Assembly (NCBI GenBank): GCA_002917775.1
Contig: KZ627161.1
Coordinates: forward strand, 1,851,727 to 1,915,726
Source: Glaciozyma antarctica PI12
Lineage: Eukaryota > Basidiomycota > Microbotryomycetes > Kriegeriales > Camptobasidiaceae
Direction: 5' to 3'
DNA: 64,000 nucleotides
Positions 35,301-45,581 of this stretch are shown one piece after another. Each line of letters begins with the position of its first letter. Positions within the stretch are counted from its first letter, which is position 1. Below the pieces are notes generated by a model. That model was not told where the DNA came from and searched no databases. It saw only the letters and a list, made by a program, of their open reading frames with translations. Made by a program: the position numbers and the translations under genes.

Positions 35301-35712
35301 GCTTGCTGTGCGCCGGCGCGGAGCTTGGAGCTGTTCAGGAGGAGACCCAACCCGTCGTTAAGCCGATATAGCTCGCTGGCGTGCTCGTGCACTTGACCTC
35401 TGAGCAACAGCATGATCCGCCGTTGGGCCCACGCTCGAGCTCCCGGAGTTGGGTGCGTCGTTCAACCCTCCCTGCGTTACTCAACCCTTCCATCGCTGTA
35501 CAAGGCGACTCACCAGTGACCTCCTTGATCTCCTCCACCATCTTGTCCTCCACGGTGGGCTGCGCGTCTGGCTCTACGGTGATCTCCTCGCTCGACTCTC
35601 CTTGAACGTGTCCGTGCGGTTCCGAGTTGCCATTGGAGTCAAGGGTCGCAGCTTGTTCTTCGGCTGGAATGGTGAGGTCGAGTGGGAGCTCAGCTACTTC
35701 TGATTCTGACAT
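32368..35712 (-). CDS. long coiled-coil protein with basic Ser/Pro/Ala-rich N-terminal region
   Basis: About seven exons encode roughly 990 residues. The first 65 residues are acidic (SESEVAELPLDLTIPAEEQ). Exon 2 begins GQVHEHASELYRLNDGLGLL. About 220 residues of low-complexity, basic Ser/Thr/Pro/Ala/Lys sequence follow (LAKKPLVKPGAVPTKKPLAS, RPTHAARSSISTLPKAPSAT), of a kind that often binds microtubules or actin. From about residue 320 to the end the sequence is almost unbroken heptad-rich coiled coil (LAELESRLEEKEAALVDA, EEIEQLKAAEVEGGAEKARK, ELAAAKEAYAVELASLKEQL), ending ELDLYRQQDE. No motor, kinase or GRIP domain is present. It could be a tether, a golgin-like or a cytoskeletal scaffold. 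It is divergent from SEC31, with 270 bp between starts. Exon 2 has two tandem acceptor AGs (exon start 35397 or 35399); only 35397 keeps the frame. Confidence 0.8.
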
Positions 35713-35982
35713 TGCTGAGTAGTCAGAGTCGAGTCAGAGTCGGGAGGGAGAGGAACAGGATTGACGAGAGGGGAACGGGTAACGCGAATCTCGCTAAGTT
35801 AATTCAAAAGTAAGGAAAGTAAGAAAAGTCAAGTGACTTGACTTTCGATTTAGTTAACTTTGGAGCGACACGTCTCTCGTCGCTTCAACCTCGACGACGA
35901 CGACGAACAACGAACGACGACGACGAGTCTTACTAACGACTTCACAACCGACTGGGCAACACACCCTTCTACGCGCACAGTC
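35713..35982. promoter_or_regulatory. divergent promoter between coiled-coil gene and SEC31
   Basis: 270 bp between the two start codons. It includes an AT-richer core (35790-35860) unusual for this GC-rich region, with a 21-bp palindrome at its centre and TTAA/GTTAAC motifs either side. Confidence 0.6.
35825..35845. repeat. 21-bp perfect palindrome in divergent promoter
   Basis: AAAGTCAAGT and its exact reverse complement ACTTGACTTT flank a single G. The site is a good candidate for a dimeric DNA-binding protein that controls SEC31, the coiled-coil gene, or both. The binding protein is not known. Confidence 0.55.
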
Positions 35983-38900
35983 ATGGTCGGCTACCCTTCA
36001 GTTCAGCGGACAGCTGTTCCCCTTTGGTCGCCATCCTCCCTCTCAACTCCCCTCCTCGCAACTGGAACCGTAGCAGGAGCACTCGACGCTTCCTTCTCCT
36101 CCGACTCAATCCTTGAACTATGGGATCCATTCGCCGACCAAGCTCAAGCTGGAACCGACCTCGTCCCACTCGCCAGCTTGCCCGTAGGCAGTCGCTTCAA
36201 CCGCCTCGCCTGGGGCTACGTCAAGGAGCCTGAGCGGCCCAAGGGGGTCATCGCAGCGGGATTGGAGAATGGAGAGATTGGGCTGTGGGACCCCGAGATC
36301 ATGCTCAGCAAGGTTGAAGGAGCCGAGTGAGTCGCCGTCGTGTTCGTGGCGTCACGTCCTTGGGATTAGCTAGCTGACCGCGCGTACGTGCAGCCCTCTC
36401 ATCGCTCGCTATGATCTGCACAAAGGACCGGTTCGAGGACTCGACTTCAATCCTCACCAGACGAACCTCCTCGCTTCAGGCGCCACGAACGGCGAGGTGC
36501 GTCGGGTCTCACTCTGGAGCAGCCGTAACCAGCTAACACCGCGCACAGATCTACATTTGGGACCTCACTACACCCAACAAGCCCTTCTCCCCCGGCACCC
36601 GCTCTCGCTCCATCGACGACATCACCGCGCTCGCCTGGAACTCGCACGTTGCGCACGTCCTGGCCACTGGCTCCAACAGCGGCTACACGGTCGTCTGGGA
36701 TCTCAAGTCGAAGCGCGAGGTTACCGCGCTGAGCTACACTGCTGGAGGCGCGACCGGTGTGGGAAGCGGATTCGGTCAGCCAGGTTGGGGAGGAGGAGGA
36801 CAGAGGGGAGTCAGTGCTGTGCAGTGGCACCCTGACAACGTGCGTTCTTTCTCCGTTTGCATGGACACGAGCTGACGAGCGCGCGTAAACGACAGCCTAC
36901 CAAGCTCGCGACCGCTTCCGACGACGACCAGAACCCCATCATCATGCTTTGGGATCTCAGGAACTGGAAGGAGCCCGAGAAGGTGCGTTCCTAGCCCTTC
37001 ACATTTCGAGTACGACAGTACTCACGCGATGACGCTCGCAGATTCTCAAGGGCCACGACAAGGGAATCCTCTCGCTCGACTGGTGCAGCAAGGACTCGGA
37101 CCTCCTTCTCAGTTCAGGCAAGGACGGCCGTACGCTCTGCTGGAACCCTTCTTCAGGAGGAATCGTCGCCGAGGTACGCTCTCCCTTCTACCGTCGCTGC
37201 GTTCACTAACCTCGACGACTTTCAGGTCACCCCCTCGAGCAACTGGTCCTTCGACGTCCAGTGGTGCCCCCGCAACCCCTCCCTCCTCTCGACCGCCTCT
37301 CTCGACGGCAAAGTCTCTATCCACTCCATCCAATCCACCGCCCCCACCTCTCCCGAACCCGCCCACTCGGTCGCAGCCTCCCTCGACGGCGCCGACGCGT
37401 TCGACCTCGCCATCAGCGCCAACGCCGCCAACTACCCCACCCAATCTCTCGCCCAAACTCCTAAATGGCTTCGTCGCCCTTCGTCTGCTGCGTTCGGATT
37501 CGGAGGCAAGCTCGTGAGCGTCTCGAATGGCGCTGACGGGCCCAAGGTCGAGGTGCGCACGGTCGTTGGAGAGCCAGACGTCGTCGTCCGGGCTTTGAGG
37601 CTCGAGATTGCGACCGAGGCGAGTGCGCTCGCGGCGTTCTGCGAGGCTGGGGAGTGGGGAGACGGAGGGAGAGGAGGAGACGAGCTGGAAGTTGCTCGGA
37701 ACACTCTTTGGGAAGGAGAGTCGCGGGGAACTGGTCGAGTTGTTGGGGTTCTCGAAGGAGGAGGTCAGGAGCAAGGTCGAGGAGGCGATCAAAGCGCTCA
37801 AGGAGAAGCTCCCTGCGACGGCCGCGACGGGCATGCGCAAGACGATGAGCAGCGGAGCCATCTCAGGCTTCTCGGGCGCTTCCGACGCAGGAGACGACTC
37901 GACTTCCATCGGCAGGGAACCCCTCGTCACCTTCGCCGATACTCCTACGGACGGCCTCTCGGCGTCGTCCGAGGGAGAAGGCGCAGCGGCGGACCAAGGT
38001 CCTTCGTCGAGCGTCGACGTCGACGAGTCGAGCACAAGCGCAACGTCCAAGGAGCCCGAGAGCGAAGTCACTGAACCGAGTCTCTTTGGCGACAATGTCG
38101 ATGCACCCGCGTCGCAGCAGCAAGCCGCCGCCGATTTCTACTCGCAAATCGGATCAGGACGACCTGCGGCGCTCCCCGACCACGTCTTTGGGAGGGACGC
38201 CGTCGCGAACTCGAGCGTCGCTGCCACGATCGGATCGGCCTCGAGCGTCGCGAGCCTCAACCTCAAGCCAGCGACGTTCAAGATCTACCCCGCCGGCGAG
38301 TCGGACGTCGACAGACTCATCACCAAGGCGCTCGTCCTCGGCGATTTCGAGAGCGCCGTCGAACTCTCCCTGTCGGCGGAGCGGTACGCCGATGCGATCC
38401 TCCTCGCCGTTCGAGGTGGAGCCGATCTCCTCGCTAGGACGCAGAAGGCCTACTTTGAGCGTCAGACGGGCACGCTGCCGTACCTGCGCGTGTTCCAGTC
38501 GATCGTCGCCAACGATCTCTCGGACGTCGTTCAGAACGCCGACCTCGCAGAGTGGCAGGAGATCTTTGTTGTCTTGTGCACGTTTGCCAAGCCTGATGAG
38601 TTCTCTGGCCTGGCGGAGCAGCTCGGTCAGCGACTCGAGTACCAGTACAGCGTCGTCAAGACGTCCCCCTCCCCCGACAAGGCGCCCGAATTCAGGAAGA
38701 ACGCCATCCTTTGCTACCTCGCCGCCGGTCAGCTCGAGAAGGTCGTCGGGATCTGGATTCAGCAGATGGACGAGGAGGAACTCGCGACCAAGAAGCGCGA
38801 CCAGCTCACGAACGGAGCGTCTCAACTCGCCACGTCCCAGTACGAGGCGCGCGCGAAGAGCCTCCAGACGCTCGTCGAGAAGGTCACCGTCTTCCAGCAG

Positions 38901-40888
38901 GCGGTCGGGTACGTCGATACCGACCTCGCGCAGCCTACCACGTCGTCCGAGGTCGCCGATTCGGGAGCAAGGACGTACAAGCTCGCGGTGCTCTACGAGC
39001 GATACGTCGAGTACGCAGAGCTCCTCGCGTCCCAGGGACTCGTCTCCGTCGCCCTCAAGTACATCGCCCAGACTCCCGTCGACTTCCAAGGCCTCAAGAT
39101 GGAATCGTCGGCGCCGGCGCTCACGCGGGACCGCCTCGCTCGCGCGGTAGGAAGCAAGACTGCATCGAACGTCTTTGGCGCGCAGAAGGAGATTAGGCCG
39201 CCAGCGGCAGCGCCGGTCGCTTCGACTTCGGCGGCGACGTACGCGGCGGCGGCTCCTGCGAAGGCGTACCAGTACCCCACCGCGGCGGGCTACGATCAGC
39301 GATACGCTTCGCAGCCATCGTCGTACGATCAGCCTTCCGCGTACGGAGCGCCGGTCCAGCAAGGCTTCTCGTCGGCTCAACCCAGCCACGACGATCCCTA
39401 CGCCGCCTACTCCCAGCCCCAGGCGTCCCAATCCGCCTACCAGCCTCAGCAGTCGTACCAGCAGCCTCAGCAAGCAGCCCCCTCCTACCCCAACGCCTAC
39501 TCTCAACCTCCCGCCTTCCCCAACGCCCCAGGACCGTACGACGCCGCTCCCTCCTTCGTCCCCGCCCCTCCCGCGATCCGAGAATCGTCGCCCAACTTTG
39601 CCGCGCGCGGAGCTGCCATCGCTCCTCCCCCTCCTCGCGCCAAGCCCGAAGGACAGTGGAACGATGCGCCCGTCATTCAGCGCAAGGCGACGCCCGCGGC
39701 GAGTGCGGTGCCCAAGGGTCCTGCGGCGATCACGTCGCCGTTCCCCAACTCGATGCCGACGTCGCCCAACCCCGCTGCGTTCGGAGGAGGAGGATACGGA
39801 CAGGGACAGGTCCCTCCGCCTCCGCCAAGCAGGGGAGGGAACAGGACTCCCGCGCCGGTCGTCCCTCCTCCGCCTCAAGGACGCGGTTTCGGAGCTCAGC
39901 ACAACGCCCCGCCTATGCCGACGATGTCGCCTCCTCCCCCCGCTGGCTACCCGACTCAGCCTCAGCGGTTCGCACCTGGCCCTCCTCCCCCTCCTGGTCC
40001 CCCTCGCGCGCTTCAGCAACAAGGACCTGGCGGCTTCCGAGGCGCGCCTACCCCTCCTCCGAACGCGGGACAGTACGGACGACCCGCTCCTCCTCCGAAC
40101 GCAGGATCGTACGGACCTCCTCCTGGCCAGCAGCAGCAGCAGCAGCAGCAGCAAGGACGACCGAACGGACCTCCCGCACCTTCGCCGTACGGTCCTCCTG
40201 CGCCTGCGCAAGGACAGTACGCTCCTCCGTCCGCGCCGGGACCTTATGGACCTCCTCCTGGCGCCGCGAGGCCGCCTGGACCGCCTGGACCGCCTGGACC
40301 GCCCTCGTTCAGCAACGCGCCGCCGCCTGCGAGGGCCCCCGCGCCTGCTCCTGCGCCGCCGAAGGTCGAGCCGCCCAAGTCCAAGTACCGTGAGTTGGCG
40401 CTTTTTCTCGAGGGAGTAGACTGGTTGCTGATGAGCTCTGTAGCGGCGGGCGATCGAGCGCATATCCCTGAGGCGAGCAAGCCTATCTTCAACGTCTTGT
40501 CGAACGAGATCAGGCGTCTCAAGCAGGTCACTCCTGTGCGTTCGACCTCTCCTTTCGATGCCTTGATGCTGACTAGCTTTCGCACGCAGCCTCAGCAGGC
40601 GAAGATGATCAACGACACCGAGAAGCGGCTCAACCTCCTCTTCGACATGCTCAACTGCGAGACTCTCCCAGAAGCCTCTCACGCTCGCGTCCTCGAGATC
40701 ATCAAAGGTTCGTCCCTCCCTCGTCTCTCCACGCGCAGCTGCTGATTTCGTTCATCCTCGCAGCTATCGAAGGACGAAACCAATCCGCCGCTCTCGACCT
40801 TCATCTTCGGATGTTGACCGAGGGCTCGACGAGCGACGTCTCGAGCTTCCAGGCGGCGCTCAAGCTCGTTATCCAGCGGATAGCGTAG
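35983..40888 (+). CDS. SEC31: COPII coat outer-shell protein Sec31
   Basis: Nine exons (35983-36326, 36394-36496, 36549-36839, 36896-36982, 37042-37173, 37226-40389, 40444-40536, 40590-40707, 40764-40888) encode about 1,485 residues. N-terminal WD40 repeats are clear ([88 protein letters not shown]). The alpha-solenoid follows ([69 protein letters not shown]). The Pro/Gln/Tyr-rich region contains a short CAG-encoded Gln run. The conserved C-terminal helical domain ([38 protein letters not shown]) closes the protein. With Sec13 it forms the cage of ER-to-Golgi vesicles. The ATG at 35983 is the first in frame. Near 37645-37665 one extra base in a G-rich stretch breaks the frame between [10 protein letters not shown] and EEETSWKLL; no intron explains it. 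Confidence 0.95.
40128..40154 (+). repeat. CAG trinucleotide run in SEC31
   Basis: Eight CAG codons plus CAA encode nine glutamines in the Pro-rich linker of Sec31. It is a likely length-variable microsatellite. Confidence 0.85.
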
Positions 40889-41289
40889 GCGTCTTTCCCT
40901 TTCTTTTCTGTCTTCCCCTCCCTTTCGTAGCGTTCAAAATGGAACTATCCCCACTGGTTTTCGAGTTCAGCGTTGCGAGAGAGGTTGAAGCGGAGAGGAG
41001 CGAGGAAGAGCAGGTTGAGAAGAATGCAGAGAGTAGCTCCTTGCGGTGTGGATGGACTCGGCAGTTCCCCAGATTGCTAGTAACAAGCGAGCAGAGTACG
41101 TGTCCGCTGGGACGGCCGAAGGGGAGAAGACGCAGGCGTCGACGCAACTGCGCCTCTCCTCTTTCCACTTCCCTCCACCTCGAACTCTCGCTTTCAAACT
41201 CACAGCAGCACTTCCGTACGCTCCCCTGAGCTGCCGTGCCTACTCAGCTAACCGCCAGTTCGCCGCAGTCCGAACCGCCTGGCGTCACC
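40889..41289. other. intergenic region between SEC31 and RING gene
   Basis: About 400 bp, both genes on the plus strand. It holds the SEC31 3' end and the RING gene promoter. Nothing else was recognised. Confidence 0.5.
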
Positions 41290-42200
41290 ATGTTCCTTAG
41301 CTCTCGGCGGAGACGGCCACGCGCTGAAGGCAGTGAAGCCGCTGCGCCACAGCTATTGATCGGTTGGACACCTCCTCCAGCTTCTCTGCTTCCTCGTCCA
41401 GCGTCTAGGCCGGGGGATTCGGTTGACACGGATGCGGATGGGGAGAAGGGGGCTGAGGGGGGTGTCGAGGGAGAGAAGCTCGGGCAGGGGGAGAAGGGCG
41501 CGGCGGAGGGGGCGAAGGAGAACGGGATCGACAGGTTCGCCTGCAACATCTGGTGCGTTTGGTGGCGTGTGGTGGGAGGGACGGACAGCTGACCCCCTCT
41601 CTCGGCTCTCGCAGCCTTGAGACCGCTCAGGACCCAGTCGTCTCGTATTGCGGGCATCTCTTCTGCTGGGAACACCTGCACGAGGTGTGTTCAGTCACCC
41701 GTCCAGCGAGCGGCCCGCTAATTCTATTCGCAGTGGTTCATCGTTCGACCCGACGCTCCCACCTGCCCCGTCTGCAAGGCCTCGTGCTCCGCAGACCGAG
41801 TGATCCCAATCTTCTCCGGCTCCGGACCTTCCATCGATCCTCGGTGCGCTATCTCCTTCCTTTTCAGAGACGCAATCTCACCTCACTTCGCGCAGGTCCA
41901 AACCCGCTCCTCCTCGACCTCGACCTCCTCCTCCCCCTCCTCCGCACATGCCTTCCCCGTTCGCGCAAATCCCGCGTTTTGCAGTTCATACTGGCATCTT
42001 CCCTTTCCCGGGAGTCGGGATGACCTGGAGCTGGCCTGGGGAGGCAGGGGGAGCGACGGACACGCCGCTCGACGCTATGAATTGGTTTGTCGTCGGAGTT
42101 TTCATGTTGGTGTTCTGTGAGTCGCTCGCCGAGAGGAAGTGGAAGTGCTGGGAGTGTGAGCTGATGCTGTACGTCTGCAGTTACGCTCCTGTTCTTTTGA
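41290..42200 (+). CDS. tail-anchored RING E3 ubiquitin ligase, RNF5/RNF185 (RMA1) type
   Basis: Five exons (41290-41552, 41615-41684, 41734-41843, 41896-42116, 42181-42200) join in frame to 227 residues. After about 75 Arg- then Gly/Glu-rich residues comes a C3HC4 RING: FACNICLETAQDPVVSYCGH, LFCWEHLHEWF and TCPVCKASC, followed by IPIFSGSG, which matches the IPLYGRG box of RNF5/RNF185. The C-terminus is a hydrophobic tail (NWFVVGVFMLVFFTLLFF) suited to ER membrane anchoring. The last intron (42117-42180) was accepted because it has a full donor, branch and acceptor; without it the frame stays open to 42226 and gives a longer tail. Members of this family act in ER-associated degradation. All zinc ligands are present. 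Confidence 0.9.
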
Positions 42201-42514
42201 GCTTTATAGCTGTTGCTGTGAAATTGTAGTTCAGTTGCTGCGTTCACGCTCCGCTTGATCACCCTCACGTGCGTATGCAGGCTCTCCTCTTATTCTCCCC
42301 CACCTCTGCGTGTGTCAATTTGGAGCGTCGTAAGGAACTTGATTCCGGCCGAAACGGACCTGCTCAAAAGCTTCGCACCGCTCTCGCCACCTCGCTGCTC
42401 TCTTTCTTCCGAGCGAACTCAAGCGTTCGACATTTCCAACGAGCGTGCAAAGCGTAACGAAAGAGCAAAACAACACACATAAACGGCACCGCCTCTTCCC
42501 ACTCCCTCTCTCCT
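42201..42514. other. convergent intergenic spacer
   Basis: About 310 bp between convergent stops of the RING gene and the TPX2-domain gene. Only 3' ends are expected here. Confidence 0.5.
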
Positions 42515-45321
42515 TCACTCTCCCTTGAGTGCCGCCTTGCGCTCCAAGATCCACTTGGGCACAGGATGAGCCTTGACGATCAACCCATCCCTCAGCGCCT
42601 TCAACTTGATCCTCTCCTCCTCCTGCACCCACATCAGCACTCGTCCCTCACCTCGTGCAGAAAAAAAAAAGAGGACTCACCTCCTTCCTGGCCCTCTGAA
42701 CCTCCTTCAACCTCCTATTCTCCTCCTCCCTCTCCCTCTGCCTCGTCTCCCAGCCCTCCCTCTCCGCCCTCCTCTTCTCAGTCCTCAGTCCCAGTTCCGT
42801 AGACTCGACCGCCACGCGAGGGCGCTTGGCGAACGGGACTGGGTCGTCGAAGATCGGCATGGGGCGAGCGAGCGGGATGCGTTCGCGCGCTTGCCAGGTG
42901 GTGAGATGGGCGGGGGGGAGGCGAGGGGCGGTGAAGGTGAAGGGTTCGGATTTGGAGAGGGGCTTCTTGGCAGGAGCGGAGTGAGATGAGGAGAGAGGAC
43001 GAGGCTGCGAGGACATTAGCAGCGTACGGTTGTAGGGAGGAGAGATCCGGACCTTGTTGTGCGTCTCAATTGGCTGAAGAGGTCGTCGAGCTGGTACGGC
43101 CGCCTTCGCAGTCTTCATCTTCGGCGCCTCGACGACTTCCACCTCGTCGTCCTCCTCATCAGCTCCCTCCGAAATCCCCTCGAGGTACATCGATACGCGT
43201 CGCTCCAGATCGACCTTAGGTCCGACGACAGCGACGCTCGCTTCGAGAGCTTCCTTCGTCAACGCGGCACCTGGACCGGCGAGCGAAGAACGACGAGGAC
43301 GGGACCGAGGCTCGCGAAGAGGACGAGTGGAAGTCGGAACGGGCGCAGAGGCTGCGGCGGACGAGCGGAGAGTCGTTGGAGGAGGTGCGGTTCGAGCAGC
43401 CGGGAGAGAGGTCGCGAGTTTTTGTCTCTGCGCTCCAGGCGGTCAGTTCCTCACCTCCATGGCCACACACGGAAAAGAACACACCTTGTCTCCTGTGGGG
43501 ACTCCCCACCCACTCACCGTCTTCCTCTTCGCTCCCACCTGCTCCTCCTGCGCCCTCGCAAGCTTCTCCCTCTCCCTCTCCTCCGCCCTCTTCCTCCTCT
43601 CCGCCTCTCGCTCCGCAGCCCTAGCGCCAAAATTGAAGTCTCGGGGCAATGTAAGTGCCGGTCCTGCCGCTGCTACTGGCGTGTTCTTCTTGGTCGGCTG
43701 CGATGAGCTCGCGCGGGTCGCTGCGGTGCGGGATTTGTTGAACTCTGAGAGAGGTCGGGAGGAGTGCGGGACGACAAGGCGGATGACGGAGAGGGGTGGC
43801 TCGGCGGAGCGCGAGAGGGGAGTCGGGGCAGGGGCGGGGGAGGGTGCAGGCGCTGAGGTGGCAACGATGCGGGCGGGAGCTGGCGGTGGGGGTTTGGGAT
43901 GGAGGAGTTTGGGAGCGCGAAGGCGCGGGAGGCACGACGAGCGATGGTGGGTCGAGGGGAAGGGATGGAGACGGGGCCGGAGGCACTTGTAGCCGAGAGA
44001 TCGGAGGGAGGGAGGGCGAGGAATGCCCTCGAGGCGCGTCGGCGCTGAGGTTGAGACTTCTCCAGCTCGGCGACAGGCTCCATCGTAAGGTCTCGTTCGA
44101 AGGATTCCTCCTCCTCGTTCATCTTTCTCCTTGAGGATCACAGAAATCGCTTCCTCCATCTCAGGCAGCGCGAAATTGACCCCCCGTTCGATGCGCGGGG
44201 TGCTCGTCATTCCTCCCATCTCGACCTCCACTTCCTCCTCCACATCTAGATCGACCCCCCCTGTGAAGGGACGAGTCGCGCGCACGCCTGGCGAACATGT
44301 CGTCGGAATGAGCGGCGGGCGAAGGGAGTGAGAGGATGGGGGAGAAGGTGGGAGCGGCGAGGGATTGGCGCCGAATTGGGCGAGCGGCGGCGAGGGGAGT
44401 GGAAGTGGTGAGGGGGTTGGAGATTGAAGCTTCGCTTGCAAGGTTGCTTTGATTGGCGTAGCTGGCGGAGATGTTGTGTAGCGAGGTCGAGTGCGAAGGA
44501 GCGGCCGGGACGGTGGTGGGCTGAGAGGGGAGCGCGAGAGGACGAGGATGTGCGGGGTGATGCGCGGGGAGTATATGTGCGGGTCGGGAGAGGGATTGTC
44601 GACGGGAAGGGACGGGGATGGCAGCTGGGAGAGCGGCGGGGGGAGCTGAGAGGAGGGGAGTTGGGGTCGGGAGAGGCGCGAGGGAGGCCCGGCGGTTCAG
44701 CTTCGATTGGATCGATGGTTCTATTGAAGACGGCATTAGCTTGAACGACACGAAGCTTGACAAGGCTGAGAGCGACGCCGCACCTGCTTGTTGATGTTGG
44801 GGCTCGGAAGAGCTCTCCTTCCTCATAGTCAACTGCTCCACCAAGCACTCCTTCGCAGCCTCCTTTGCCTTAGCTTTCCCTTTGCCATCTGTAGCCCCGG
44901 GCAACACCAGCAAGCTGTCCTCCGTCCAGAAGGAAGGAAGGTCCCCGTCATTCAACATGTCGAATCCGCCGTCTCCGCTGCTTTGCAGGAGCTCTCCAAA
45001 GTCGACGATCGATTCGTCCATCTCGTGAAAAGCTGCAAGGTGTCCATAAGCTGCGGTGGACGTCCTGGTCGGCGGCGCAGGAGAGTCGGCGAAGAAGCGA
45101 TCCAAGTTGGCGGGGGAGGGAGGGGCGGCGGAAGGCGGGAGCTTGAGCTTCTCCCGCCTCAGCGGAAGGAGAGAGAGGTAAGGCGCCAGGGTGGGCGAAG
45201 GTGGGGGTGCTGCGCGAGGAAGGCGGGAGGCAGAGATGAAGCGCTGAAGTCGAGCGCCGCCCGCGCCAAAAGGGAAGACTCGCGCCCCGACCTCTTCTTC
45301 CTCTCCCTTGTCGTCACCCAT
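42515..45321 (-). CDS. TPX2-domain microtubule-associated protein
   Basis: The protein is about 880-890 residues, starting at the ATG at 45321 (MGDDKGEEEEVGARVF). The C-terminal 120 residues match the TPX2 domain: EPFTFTAPRLPPAHLTTWQA upstream, a long charged helix (EGWETRQREREEENRRLKEV), then EEERIKLKALRDGLIVKAHP with VPKW, the classic LRxxLxxKAxPxP ending. The N-terminal part holds VDFGELLQSSGDG and LPSFWTEDSLL, reminiscent of the Aurora A-binding DF and SWF motifs of animal TPX2. The middle is Ser/Pro/Ala-rich with basic repeats (RRRASRAF, ARRASRAF) and a helical stretch ARAAEREAERRKRAEERERE. TPX2 nucleates spindle microtubules and activates Aurora kinase. The frame is disturbed at three points: the seven-base run at 44255-44261 (one extra), the triple at 44124-44126 (one extra) and the run at 43888-43892 (one lacking). 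A 63-nt in-frame stretch near 44725-44790 has full intron signals and may be spliced out. Confidence 0.7.
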
Positions 45322-45581
45322 CTGCGTCGATGTATCGAAGACCGACAATTTCAGCAGCTCCCCTTCTTTTACTTCCCCCCGCCAGCCATACAGGCTGCTC
45401 TACAAGCCGAGTCGAGCGGTACTATGTCCTGCGAGAGCGCGCCGCTGAGACGCGTTGAGAGCACTCCACAACATTCTCCCAAACTCGCGACCGAAACCGA
45501 CACTACTGAGCAAAAAGAGGATGGTATTAAACACAGATTGGGGTATGCACAGCAGCTTCCTTCGTCCAACTCCTAACTCCA

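Noticed and set aside
38154-40682. 842-codon Arg/Ser-rich ORF on the minus strand
   Set aside because: It is antisense to SEC31, with codon-bias-driven openness and no protein-like features; SEC31 is certain.
44255-44290. 25-nt GTGCGC...CACAG segment that would restore the TPX2-gene frame as an intron
   Set aside because: It is far shorter than any other intron in the window; an extra base in the seven-base run is simpler.
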